This document shows positions 37,638-45,666 of a stretch of DNA of 62,526 bases, in pieces (position 1 is the first letter of the stretch; every line of letters starts with the position of its first letter). Source of the stretch: Lentisphaeria bacterium (GTDB lineage: Bacteria > Verrucomicrobiota > Lentisphaeria > Victivallales > Victivallaceae). The position numbers were made by a program, and so were the translations under genes. The notes under the pieces are model-generated. The model worked only from the letters and a program-made list of their open reading frames with translations, was not told where the DNA came from and ran no database searches. The DNA is taken from contig JAFWBQ010000119.1 in assembly GCA_017507125.1 (NCBI GenBank), positions 1-62,526 on the forward strand. Direction: 5' to 3'.

Positions 37638-38678
37638 ATGAAAAAAGCTGCAAACAAAAGGAGTCTTCTCCTCTTCCTGCTGAAAATCGCGCTGGCGGCG
37701 GCAGTGGTCTGGATCCTTTTCAGCAGAGGACAGCAGGAAATACTCAAGTGTCTGCGCTCCTTTGACTGCCGTTTCCTGCTGCCTGCACTCTTTTTCCAGA
37801 TCGTGGCTCTTCTTTTTTCTGCATGGCGCTGGCAGACGCTGGCGGGGGTGCTCCAGGTGAAACTTTCCTTTTTTGAAGCCTTTTCTCTCACCATGCAGGG
37901 GAACTTTTTCTCTCTGGTGATCCCCGGCGGCGCCATTGGCGGCGATGTGGTCAAGATGGCGGTCATCGGCAAGCGTTCCGGCTCCGGCAGTTGCATGGAA
38001 GGAGTCTTTACCGTTTTCATGGACCGGGTGGTGGGGATGATCTCTCTCTTCCTGCTGACGCTGGTGCTTCTGGTTCCCGGAACCGGTGTGCTGATGAAAC
38101 TCCGTTTCGGAACTCTCCCTTGTGAACCGGGAATGAATATGCTTCTTATTGCCGGGATCGCGCTCCTCTCTCTTGCCGGTCTGGGGGCGAGCTGCGTCAT
38201 ATTTTTCCACGAAAAACTTTTCCGTCTTCCCGGTGTCTCATTTCTCACTGAAAAAGCGGAACACTTTTCAAAGGGCGCTGTTTCCCGGATGACAGGCGCC
38301 GCAGATATGTATGCACGATACTGGAAAAAACTTCTCTTTCTTGCCTTTCTCACCACTTTTTTTGTTCATCTGATGGCAGTGGTTCCCATCTGTTTCCTCT
38401 TTGCCGGAATGGGGGTCGAAGTGCCCCTTTTTACCCTTGTCCTTGCGGTGGTCATCGGCAATATTGCCGGCTTGATCCCCCTCTTCCCCGGTGGTATCGG
38501 TATCCGGGATCTGGTCACAGTGACCATCTTGAGCGCCGGCATGGTCAATGCCGGGGATGCCAAGACCGCGCAGCTTCTTTCCACAGCTTTGATGCTGCTC
38601 CTCAATCTGGCAGGCGGCATATTCTTTGTACTTGATCCCGGCAGGGGAAAAAAGGAGTTGAAACGTGAGCAGCAATGA
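37638..38678 (+). CDS. UPF0104 / lysylphosphatidylglycerol synthetase-type membrane protein
   Basis: Integral inner-membrane protein, 346 residues, with about eight hydrophobic segments. It matches the flippase-like integral domain found in MprF and stand-alone relatives; the FSLVIPGGAIGGDVVKMAVI block (near 92) and IPLFPGGIGIRDLVTVTIL (near 282) are the family's two conserved loops. Stand-alone members are thought to move lipids or glycan precursors across the membrane. The frame is open upstream, but ATG 37638 starts a typical positive N-terminus (MKKAANKRS) before the first helix. The next gene starts inside its last codons. Confidence 0.82.
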   Translation: MKKAANKRSLLLFLLKIALAAAVVWILFSRGQQEILKCLRSFDCRFLLPALFFQIVALLFSAWRWQTLAGVLQVKLSFFEAFSLTMQGNFFSLVIPGGAIGGDVVKMAVIGKRSGSGSCMEGVFTVFMDRVVGMISLFLLTLVLLVPGTGVLMKLRFGTLPCEPGMNMLLIAGIALLSLAGLGASCVIFFHEKLFRLPGVSFLTEKAEHFSKGAVSRMTGAADMYARYWKKLLFLAFLTTFFVHLMAVVPICFLFAGMGVEVPLFTLVLAVVIGNIAGLIPLFPGGIGIRDLVTVTILSAGMVNAGDAKTAQLLSTALMLLLNLAGGIFFVLDPGRGKKELKREQQ

Positions 38679-39981
38679 TTTACAGCTGGAAATGAATTTT
38701 TCCGAAAAACAGAACCGGTTCCGGCAGATTGTGGAAAAGGGCGGATTTTCTCTGCTCTTTGAAAGTGCCGTCCAGGGCCCCCAGCTTCCTGCTAAAGAGG
38801 TGGTGAAGCAGCTGAAGAGCCTTGAGGATGAAGTGTGCGCCATTGAAAAGCTCCCCTGCGGCGTGGCTGTTATTGACAAAGGGGAAAATCCCGAAGGACT
38901 CAGCGCCGTTGAATTTGCCGCCCAGATGTCTGAGGCACTCCGGGATCGCCATGTGGTCTATCTTTCCGGTGTGGGCCGGGATGTCAAAGAGATCAGCCGT
39001 CAGCTCGCCATTGCTGAAAATTCAGGGAATTTCAACATCGTTGCCGTTTCAGGAGATCTGACCGGCACCCCCGGCGCCAGGACAGACTCCGGCGTGATCT
39101 TCAAAAAGATCATGGAAAGAAAAGCTCTTTTTTCCGGTGTTACTGTCAATCCCTATCAATATGATCCCTGGGCGCTTATGGCGCAGTACAGCAAACTTGC
39201 CGCACGGATCATTTCAGATGCCGGATTCTTTGTGGCTCAGACAGGATGGGATACTTTGAAGCTCCAGTCCCTTTCGTGGTATCTGCTTCTGAGGAATCTT
39301 TATGCCCCCGGATTTGCACGGCTCCTCTTTCTGACGCCGGAACGCATGAAACAGATGCTGGAAAATGAAACCCCCGGCATCATTATCGGTAAAGAATTGC
39401 GCCGGACCATGGAAAATGAACTCACCCTCTCCCGGAAACTCTTTGACGTCGCCCAGCTCTGCCGCCTCAAACGTCAGGCTGCTGCGTGCCGCGTGCTGGG
39501 ATTCAGCGGCATCCAGCTCTGCGGTGCCGATCAGCCCTCTGTCGCAAAGGAGTGCGCCGGAGTCATCTGGGAGGGGATCAACAGCATCAGCTCTTTTGAA
39601 GATTTTCTTGAGTGTTACCACTCTGAAATGGCAGAATCCGAAGTCAACTCCTTTCATTTGAAGTTCCAGCTTTTTGACCGGGTGCTGAAGCGGCCCTATC
39701 CCTTTGATGCCCCTCCCCAGCCGGCGGAGCTGCCCGATCCTGAAGTGACGCTCCGGGAAAAGATCGCTCTCTTCTTTTCAAAGAAAGATGAGTTTTCCCG
39801 GAAAAGACAGAATGTCTGCACCGCCGGAAAATGTCCCAAACACAACACCCTCGGCCCCTGCGGCGGTGTCAGGCACGACGGCAGATGTGAAAATGGTACG
39901 GATGAGTGCGTCTACCGCAAATGGTTCCGGTTCGCCGCCGCCAACGACGCCATGACCGGGATCGAAAAGGAAATGATCTGA
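38665..39981 (+). CDS. Methylenetetrahydrofolate-reductase-like protein fused to a MetV-type Cys-rich C-terminus
   Basis: A 438-residue protein whose N-terminal part (about 20-330) follows the MTHFR TIM barrel, with FNIVAVSGDLTGTPG (near 124) at the position of the family's ILALRGD flavin segment. The C-terminal block (about 388-425) has CTAGKCPKHNTLGPCGG and GRCENGTDECVYR, the cysteine set of the MTHFR C-terminal (MetV) domain, likely binding zinc or an iron-sulfur cluster. The start is GTG 38665, decided by the AAAGGAG site seven bases upstream; it overlaps the preceding gene by 14 bases. In acetogens MetV and MetF are separate; here they appear joined. Confidence 0.75.
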   Translation: MSSNDLQLEMNFSEKQNRFRQIVEKGGFSLLFESAVQGPQLPAKEVVKQLKSLEDEVCAIEKLPCGVAVIDKGENPEGLSAVEFAAQMSEALRDRHVVYLSGVGRDVKEISRQLAIAENSGNFNIVAVSGDLTGTPGARTDSGVIFKKIMERKALFSGVTVNPYQYDPWALMAQYSKLAARIISDAGFFVAQTGWDTLKLQSLSWYLLLRNLYAPGFARLLFLTPERMKQMLENETPGIIIGKELRRTMENELTLSRKLFDVAQLCRLKRQAAACRVLGFSGIQLCGADQPSVAKECAGVIWEGINSISSFEDFLECYHSEMAESEVNSFHLKFQLFDRVLKRPYPFDAPPQPAELPDPEVTLREKIALFFSKKDEFSRKRQNVCTAGKCPKHNTLGPCGGVRHDGRCENGTDECVYRKWFRFAAANDAMTGIEKEMI

Positions 39982-39998
39982 TTTTTAAGGAAAGTTAT

Positions 39999-40027
39999 TT
40001 GACTTTACCTGCTTTGTAAGGTATATT
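39999..40027 (+). promoter_or_regulatory. Promoter of the histidine phosphatase unit
   Basis: TTGACT (39999-40004), 17-base spacer, TATATT (40022-40027). Confidence 0.7.
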
Positions 40028-40060
40028 GACAAAGTGTCTTGTTCAAGGGAGAAAGTATAA

Positions 40061-40693
40061 GTGGAAGAAACAACGGTCATCTATCTGGTGCGCCATGGCG
40101 AAACGACAGCCAACGCCGCCAATACACTTCAGGGGCAGAGTGATGTTCCGCTGAATGAAAAGGGGCTCCACCAGGCTGAACTTGCTGGAGCGCGCCTGAG
40201 AAAAAAACACTTCGATGCCATTGTGTCAAGTGACCTTTCACGGGCAGCTGTTACAGCTCAGACGATCGCAGAGGGCCGTCCTGTGGAACTTACGCCGCTT
40301 CTGCGCGAGTGGGATCTTGGTGACTGGGTGGGCCTTTCATGGGAACAGGCGGCTGAAAAGTTCCCGGAAGAGTCGGCAATGTTCAAGTCCGGGAACCCGG
40401 ATGCCCTTGTTCCGGGGGGCGAAAGCCGCCGGGAATTTCACGCCCGCGCCGCAAAAATAGTGCAATGGCTCTGCGATGAGTACAAAGGCAAAGAGGTGCT
40501 CTGCGTCTCCCACGGGGGAATACTCCGCGCCATCTTTCAGGTGATCGCGGGGGGGAGCTCTTCACTTTCCGTCAAGACCGACAACACCTGTATCTGCTGC
40601 ATCAAATATTTTCATACTTCCGGTAAGTGGCAGATCGTCACCTGGAACGATACCGCCCATCTGGAGGGCATGACTTTGAGCACCGGATGGTAA
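40061..40693 (+). CDS. Histidine phosphatase family protein (phosphoglycerate-mutase-like)
   Basis: A 210-residue phosphatase or phosphomutase with the phospho-histidine motif LVRHGETTANAANTLQGQSD (residues 9-28), the base-pair Glu in REWDLGDWVG (near 83) and the second catalytic His in VSHGGILRAIF (near 148). Small members of this family include cobalamin phosphatase CobC, acid phosphatases and GpmB-like proteins; the substrate is open. The start is GTG 40061, fixed by an AGGGAG site nine bases before. It is followed after 36 bases by the oxidoreductase gene, so the two probably share a transcript. Confidence 0.88.
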   Translation: MEETTVIYLVRHGETTANAANTLQGQSDVPLNEKGLHQAELAGARLRKKHFDAIVSSDLSRAAVTAQTIAEGRPVELTPLLREWDLGDWVGLSWEQAAEKFPEESAMFKSGNPDALVPGGESRREFHARAAKIVQWLCDEYKGKEVLCVSHGGILRAIFQVIAGGSSSLSVKTDNTCICCIKYFHTSGKWQIVTWNDTAHLEGMTLSTGW

Positions 40694-40729
40694 AATAAAG
40701 ATCTTCAGTTATAAAAGGAATAAAATAAT

Positions 40730-41938
40730 ATGGAAAAGAAAGTTAAATTCGGTATTGTGGGTGTGGGGTCCCGTGGACTTCAGGCTTTTTCAACCATGAT
40801 CTGCAAGCGCTCCGACGCTGAGATCGCCGCCTTTTGCGATACCAACGCCCTGCGGATGAAATGCGCCGCTGAAAAGTTGAATATCACTCCCAACTTCTAC
40901 AGCACCATCACCGACATGGTGAAAAATGAGAGCCTTGACGCCGTGGTCATCACCACACCTGATTTCTACCACGAAGAGTGCGCCATTGAAGCGCTTCAGA
41001 ATGGTGTCAACGTTCTTATTGACAAACCCCTTGCCACCAGCGTCAAAGGCTGCCGCAACATCATTGCCGCCGCTGAAAAAGCGGGCAAGACCGTTATGCT
41101 GGGATTCAATCTCCGCCACAACGCTGTGCTGAAAAAGGTGAAAAAACTTATCTCTGAAAACACCATCGGCAAAGTCTTCCTCATTGAAAACCGGGAGTTC
41201 TACGACGGCGGACGCACCTACATGGCACGCTGGAACAGAAGTTACGAATTCTGTGGCGGACTCTGGATCCACAAGGGCAGCCACGACTTTGACGTTTTCC
41301 AGTGGCTTCTGGACTTCCCCAAACCGGTGAAGGTCAGCTCCTTTGCGGGCATCAACATTCTCAATAAAGATCACATCCCCTTTGAACTGACCCCCGGCGT
41401 CCCCACCGGTCCCACCTGCCACGAGTGTCCCTACAAGAAGATCTGTCCTGACATTTACGACATTTCAGACGAGCTTGACAGATGGGGCGACGAGGCGGCA
41501 AAGCTGGACGGCTACAAGAAGGATCTCTGCATCTACACCTCTGACAAGAGTGTCCACGACAACGGTATCGCCATGGTGGAGTATGACAACGGCGCCCGCG
41601 CCAGCCACATGGAGTGTTTCGTCACCCCCATTTCCGACCGCCGCTACACCATCGTCGGCGAACTGGGACAGATCGAGGCGAGCCTCACCGACCGTATCGT
41701 GACGCTCCGCCCCCGCTGGAGCAAAGAGATCGTCACCTATCAGATCCCCAATGAAGAGGGGGGCCACGGCGGCGCGGACCCCAACTTGCTGGATACATTC
41801 ATCAAGGTCATCACAGGGGAGCTCACCAATACTTCAACCACCGAACACGGCATGATGTCCACCGCCGTGGGCGAGGCGGCGGAGCTTTCACGGCGCCAGA
41901 ACCGCACCGTCTTTATTGAGGAGCTTTTCAGAGACTGA
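40730..41938 (+). CDS. Gfo/Idh/MocA-family NAD(P)-dependent oxidoreductase
   Basis: Predicted sugar or inositol dehydrogenase, 402 residues. The Rossmann start KFGIVGVGSRGLQAF (about 5-19) binds NAD(P), IDKPLATS (about 97-104) contains the conserved EKP-type Lys, and GGLWIHKGSHDFDVFQWLL (about 179-197) carries the catalytic His/Asp region. An insert near residues 226-250 holds CHECPYKKICP, followed by a later Cys (DLCIYTSDK), probably a structural metal site seen in part of this family. It is followed after 15 bases by an AEC transporter, suggesting uptake or export linked to its substrate. Confidence 0.9.
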   Translation: MEKKVKFGIVGVGSRGLQAFSTMICKRSDAEIAAFCDTNALRMKCAAEKLNITPNFYSTITDMVKNESLDAVVITTPDFYHEECAIEALQNGVNVLIDKPLATSVKGCRNIIAAAEKAGKTVMLGFNLRHNAVLKKVKKLISENTIGKVFLIENREFYDGGRTYMARWNRSYEFCGGLWIHKGSHDFDVFQWLLDFPKPVKVSSFAGINILNKDHIPFELTPGVPTGPTCHECPYKKICPDIYDISDELDRWGDEAAKLDGYKKDLCIYTSDKSVHDNGIAMVEYDNGARASHMECFVTPISDRRYTIVGELGQIEASLTDRIVTLRPRWSKEIVTYQIPNEEGGHGGADPNLLDTFIKVITGELTNTSTTEHGMMSTAVGEAAELSRRQNRTVFIEELFRD

Positions 41939-41953
41939 AAAACTGTCTGAACT

Positions 41954-42889
41954 ATGAACAGTGAAATGATGTTCAAGGTCATGCTTGCCATCGGGCAGAC
42001 CTTTGTCTTTTTTGCGGTGGGCGCGGCGGCGGTGAAGTGCAGGTATCTGGATTCACGGGATGTTTCCAGAGTGGGCAACTTCACCATGGATTTCATATTT
42101 CCATGCTGCTGTTTTGTCAGCGTTTTCAACGGTATGCAGACCGCCGATCCCACGGCGGTATGGCTGCCGCCTGTGCTGGGATTTTCCATCATGGCTTTCA
42201 ACGGTATCATCGGACTGGGGCTCCAGTACGGTTTGAAAAACCGCTCCGAAAGCCGTATGAAGGCTTTCAGACAGATGGCTGCCATAAACAACTATCTCTT
42301 TCTGCCCCTCATTATCGTTGAGAGCCTTTACGGCAGTTCAGGCAGCGCCTGTCTCATGCTCTTTTCAGTGGGATCCGCTGTGGGATTCTGGAGTGTGGGT
42401 ATCTGGGTCATGTCCAAATTCGGATTCAACAAAGAGACCTTCAGAAACCTTATCTCCTCCAATCTGGTGGCTGTGCTTCTTGCCGTCCTGCTGGTCTGCT
42501 GCAAGGTGCCGGTGCCGGAAGGGGTGCTCCGCACAGCCAACGGCATCGGCATCATCGGAACGCCCCTCATGCTGGTGCTGACGGGAGCTTCACTCACCCT
42601 TTCCGGGGCGGCACTCTTCCGGGAAGGCAGGGATGCCGCATGGGGCGTTTTGTGCCGTCTCATCATCATTCCCGCCCTGACAGTGGCGGCGCTCAAGATG
42701 ATCCCCATGCCCCCCATGGTCTTCAACGTGGCGCTGATCATCGCTCTCATGCCGACTTCCTGTGCATCGGTCATCATCGTGGGGAAATACGGCGGCGATG
42801 TGGACTATTCGGGTCAGCAGCTGCTTTTATCCACCTTTATTTCCCCTGTGACCATTACAGGATTTCTCTATTTGTCAACCCTCTTTTGA
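41954..42889 (+). CDS. AEC-family (auxin efflux carrier type) permease
   Basis: Inner-membrane carrier of 311 residues with about ten hydrophobic segments in two five-helix halves, the pattern of the AEC family (malate, malonate and related organic acid carriers in bacteria). The first half has NFTMDFIFPCCCFVSVFNG (near 42) and the second half GIGIIGTPLMLVLTGASL (near 200), which fits the family's broken helices. The conserved late NVALIIALMPTSCASVIIVG is present. It sits 15 bases after the Gfo/Idh/MocA oxidoreductase. Substrate cannot be told from sequence. Confidence 0.82.
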   Translation: MNSEMMFKVMLAIGQTFVFFAVGAAAVKCRYLDSRDVSRVGNFTMDFIFPCCCFVSVFNGMQTADPTAVWLPPVLGFSIMAFNGIIGLGLQYGLKNRSESRMKAFRQMAAINNYLFLPLIIVESLYGSSGSACLMLFSVGSAVGFWSVGIWVMSKFGFNKETFRNLISSNLVAVLLAVLLVCCKVPVPEGVLRTANGIGIIGTPLMLVLTGASLTLSGAALFREGRDAAWGVLCRLIIIPALTVAALKMIPMPPMVFNVALIIALMPTSCASVIIVGKYGGDVDYSGQQLLLSTFISPVTITGFLYLSTLF

Positions 42890-42905
42890 AAGGAAAAACT
42901 TACCT

Positions 42906-43703
42906 ATGAAAATGTTTTCTGCCTTTATCGCCGCCTTTCTGCTGGTGTGCGGAGCGTATGCTGCTCCTGCCAAAGCTGCCGCCAAAGCGCCTGCAAAAAA
43001 GACACTCCGCAAAGCTCCCCGCCGCAACGCGGTCAAGACCTATTATCAGGCGCAGTTCGTCAAGGGCAAGTGGAACCCTGCCGACTGGGAGATGGTCCGC
43101 AGCTGGCGTTTTGACCACGATGCCGCCTTTATTCAGATGCCCGGCTGTATCCAGAACCGTGTTCCTGCCGGCTTGACCGATGAAGAACTTCAGGGTAAAA
43201 AGGGCAACGAAGGATACGCTATCATGCTCCTCAAGCAGAAGTTCAAAGGCAACGCCCTCATCACCTGCAATATGGAGTTCGACTACCGCATGGCGCCCGG
43301 TATCATCATCTCTTACGAGCCCGAAAAGAGCGCCAACGGCAAGCTGGAACTCAGAGAACACTTTGAAGTGATCCTCTATGATGACGGACTCAATCTGTGG
43401 CACCACTTCTTTGAAAAGGCTTCCCCAAAGTCAAAGGATCCCAGAGTCATTCGCACGGGTATCGAGCAGAAGTGGCGCAAACAGTGCCACCTGACCGAAA
43501 AGAAATTCTACAAACCTAAAACCAGGTATGAAGTCACAGTGAAGATCAACTACACTTCCAAAGGTCCCCAGATCGAGATCGCCGCAGGGGGCAGGCTCAT
43601 CGGCTGCTATGCGCCTCAGATGCCCAAAGGGGAATACCGTCTGGGTATCGTTGGCTGCGAAGGCAGAAACCGTTTCTATGACTTCAAGGTGACCAACCGC
43701 TGA
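42906..43703 (+). CDS. Secreted beta-sandwich protein, DUF1080-like
   Basis: Exported protein, 265 residues, with a signal peptide (MKMFSAFIAAFLLVCGAYA) and a basic Ala/Lys-rich linker (about 20-45). The remaining domain, with FDYRMAPGIIISYEPEKS near 125, FEVILYDDGLNLWHHF near 155 and the closing EYRLGIVGCEGRNRFYDFKV, looks like the concanavalin-type sandwich of DUF1080 (3-keto-disaccharide hydrolase) proteins, but similarity is weak and the function is open. It lies 16 bases after the AEC carrier and nine before spoU. The ribosome site GAAAGGA is good. Confidence 0.65.
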   Translation: MKMFSAFIAAFLLVCGAYAAPAKAAAKAPAKKTLRKAPRRNAVKTYYQAQFVKGKWNPADWEMVRSWRFDHDAAFIQMPGCIQNRVPAGLTDEELQGKKGNEGYAIMLLKQKFKGNALITCNMEFDYRMAPGIIISYEPEKSANGKLELREHFEVILYDDGLNLWHHFFEKASPKSKDPRVIRTGIEQKWRKQCHLTEKKFYKPKTRYEVTVKINYTSKGPQIEIAAGGRLIGCYAPQMPKGEYRLGIVGCEGRNRFYDFKVTNR

Positions 43704-43712
43704 GTATCTGCA

Positions 43713-44198
43713 ATGAAATCCTCTCTGGTGATAGTCCTCGACCGGCTGCGGAGCGCCCATAATGTGGGCAATATATTCCGCCTCGCTGAAGCACTGGGCG
43801 CCGGGATCATCGGCTGCGGCGCCACCCCCATGCCGCCCCACCCCAAGCTGGAACGTACCGCTATGGGGACGGAAAAAAGCGTCCCCTTTCTGAGTGTGCC
43901 TGAGGTGTCTGATGCCATCCGGCTGCTCCGGAAAGAGGGGTTCCGGACGATCCTTGCTGCGGAACCCGGCGGCGGTGTTGAGGCAGAAGCGTGGAACAGA
44001 GAGTATGAACTGCCTGTGGCGGTCATTTTCGGCAACGAGGCACTGGGGGTGCACCCGGAGGCGCTGAAGATGGTCGACGGTCTGGTGTCGCTCCCCATGC
44101 GGGGGAGTAAAAGCTCCATCAATGTGAGCAACGCAGCGGCGGCGGTCATGTACGCTGTTGAGTCTTCAGCCAGAAGGAAATGCAATAATGAAAATTAA
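43713..44198 (+). CDS. SpoU-family tRNA/rRNA 2'-O-methyltransferase
   Basis: SAM-dependent knotted (SPOUT) methyltransferase for ribose 2'-O-methylation. At 161 residues it is a minimal catalytic domain without an RNA-binding extension. Motif 1 is LDRLRSAHNVGNIFRLAEALG (about 9-29, with catalytic Arg), motif 2 VAVIFGNEALGVHPEAL (about 103-119) and motif 3 LPMRGSKSSINVSNAAAAVMY (about 129-149). TrmL- or TrmH-like RNA targets are both possible. Its end overlaps the start of the NAD kinase gene by 11 bases. Confidence 0.92.
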   Translation: MKSSLVIVLDRLRSAHNVGNIFRLAEALGAGIIGCGATPMPPHPKLERTAMGTEKSVPFLSVPEVSDAIRLLRKEGFRTILAAEPGGGVEAEAWNREYELPVAVIFGNEALGVHPEALKMVDGLVSLPMRGSKSSINVSNAAAAVMYAVESSARRKCNNEN

Positions 44199-44913
44199 AC
44201 TTGCCGGAAAAAATCTGGAAGATATACGTTCCCTGCTCCCCTCATTCGATCTGGAGGAGTCGGAAGATGAGTACCAGCTCATTATCTGTCACGGCGGCGA
44301 TGGTGCGCTTCTGGGGGCGGAAAGAGAGTTCCCGGGGATCCCGAAACTCCCCATCCGGGACGCTGCCACCGCCCGGACATGTCCCCTTCACCACATTGAA
44401 ACAAGGCTCAGCTCTTTTGCTGACCGCAAACTCAAACTGACTCAGCTTCCGAAACTCAACGGTATCTGGCGGGAGCAGAAGATCAGTGGCATCAATGATA
44501 TCTTTCTGCACAACAAGGTCTGCTGCGGGGCTCTGCGCTTCAAAGTTGCCATCGACGGTGAACTTTATGCTTCTGAGATCCTGGGGGACGGCGTGGGACT
44601 TTCAACAGTTCACGGCAGTACCGCCTACTACCGCAGCATCACCCGCAGCATATTCCGGACCGGCGTGGGGCTTGCTTTCAGCAACGCGACCGTGGAAATC
44701 AGCCACCTGGTGCTCCCCGAAACCGCCGTGGTGGATCTGGAGATCCTCAGAGGTCCCGGACTCCTTATCGCAGACAACTCCCCTGTGACCGAGATCCCGG
44801 AAGGCGAAAAGGTCAGACTTATGCTTGCAGAGGAAAAAGCTCTTGTCTGGGGACTTGATGAGTTTATGTGCCCCGAATGCCGCCGCCTCAGACACCGCCG
44901 GGGCAGCTGCTGA
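44188..44913 (+). CDS. nadK: NAD kinase-like protein
   Basis: Phosphorylates NAD to NADP. The 241-residue protein is shorter than typical NAD kinases (about 270-300). It keeps the ATP/substrate motif IICHGGDGALLGAE (about 32-45), the acidic ISGINDIFLHN (about 101-111, usual NE pair replaced by ND) and GDGVGLSTVHGSTAYYRS (about 132-149). The C-terminus ends in an unusual FMCPECRRLRHRR, with two Cys. The ATG 44188 is chosen over the open upstream frame because of the AGAAGGAAA site and the MKIKLAGKN start. It is translationally coupled to the spoU gene. Confidence 0.82.
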   Translation: MKIKLAGKNLEDIRSLLPSFDLEESEDEYQLIICHGGDGALLGAEREFPGIPKLPIRDAATARTCPLHHIETRLSSFADRKLKLTQLPKLNGIWREQKISGINDIFLHNKVCCGALRFKVAIDGELYASEILGDGVGLSTVHGSTAYYRSITRSIFRTGVGLAFSNATVEISHLVLPETAVVDLEILRGPGLLIADNSPVTEIPEGEKVRLMLAEEKALVWGLDEFMCPECRRLRHRRGSC

Positions 44914-44949
44914 AAGAGTGACCTGACTGAAAGATCTTTTGAAAAAAAT

Positions 44950-44978
44950 TTGATTTTTCCTTCTCTTCCTTTCATAAT
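44950..44978 (+). promoter_or_regulatory. Promoter of the QueD-like gene
   Basis: TTGATT (44950-44955), 17-base spacer, CATAAT (44973-44978), about 90 bases before the start codon. Confidence 0.6.
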
Positions 44979-45070
44979 GGAGTGTGAGAGAAGGAGTTCC
45001 GGATGAGTGATCCGGGGAAGCACCCCATAACTCCTTCTGTTTGTAAAGCATGGATCATAAGGAGGAGAAA

Positions 45071-45643
45071 ATGATGAGGAGCTTTACCACATTCCATCTG
45101 CAGTACGCCCACAGATTTTACAACTTTGAGGGCGAAGCGCAGTATCTGCACGGTCATACCGGTACCCTGACCATTGAGGTCAGGGACACTGTGAATCCGG
45201 GCGTCAACATGGTGTTTCCGTGCAATGAGATCCGCAAGACAGCATGGGAAGTGTTACAGAACTTTGATCACGCCCTGATCCTGCGTGAAGATGACCCTCT
45301 GCTGAAGCCCATCCTCAAGGTCTATGAGGAGCAGGGGATCCGCCACGGTTCCCCCCGGAACACCATGACGGGACCTGCTTTCAAAACAGAACTTGCTGTG
45401 GCCTATCCTGAATGCCGTCTGGTGGTGACAAAAGAATCCATGACCGTTGAGGGAATGATCAAAATCGTCCACGAGCTTCTTAAAGATAAACTCAATATCG
45501 CCAAAGTGACCTTTACCAGTGGCGACAATGCCGGTTCCGCTGAATTCACCCCGCTTCACTCCCAGTGCCGCTGTCCCCGCTGCGGCGTCGCTCTGGATGA
45601 GAATGGGCACTGTTACAAATGCGGCTATCAGAAAAAGTGCTGA
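45071..45643 (+). CDS. QueD/PTPS-family protein with zinc-ribbon tail and no catalytic Cys
   Basis: Tunnel-fold protein related to 6-carboxytetrahydropterin synthase (queuosine pathway) and pyruvoyltetrahydropterin synthase, 190 residues. Zinc ligands are seen as His14 (YAHRFYN) and His27/His29 (YLHGHTG). The catalytic Cys, four residues before HGH in the family, is Ala23 here. A late Glu is present in GDNAGSAEFTP. The C-terminus (about 165-190) adds CRCPRCGVALDENG and HCYKCGY, a zinc ribbon not typical of the family. The start at 45071 is decided by a GGAGGAG site. Function may differ from QueD. No other queuosine gene is nearby. Confidence 0.75.
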   Translation: MMRSFTTFHLQYAHRFYNFEGEAQYLHGHTGTLTIEVRDTVNPGVNMVFPCNEIRKTAWEVLQNFDHALILREDDPLLKPILKVYEEQGIRHGSPRNTMTGPAFKTELAVAYPECRLVVTKESMTVEGMIKIVHELLKDKLNIAKVTFTSGDNAGSAEFTPLHSQCRCPRCGVALDENGHCYKCGYQKKC

Positions 45644-45666
45644 CATCCCTTTACAGGGAAAAAAAG

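Noticed and set aside
45644..45666. Terminator between the QueD-like gene and the M56 gene
   Set aside because: The short stem TCCCT/AGGGA lacks a T run on the correct side for either gene.
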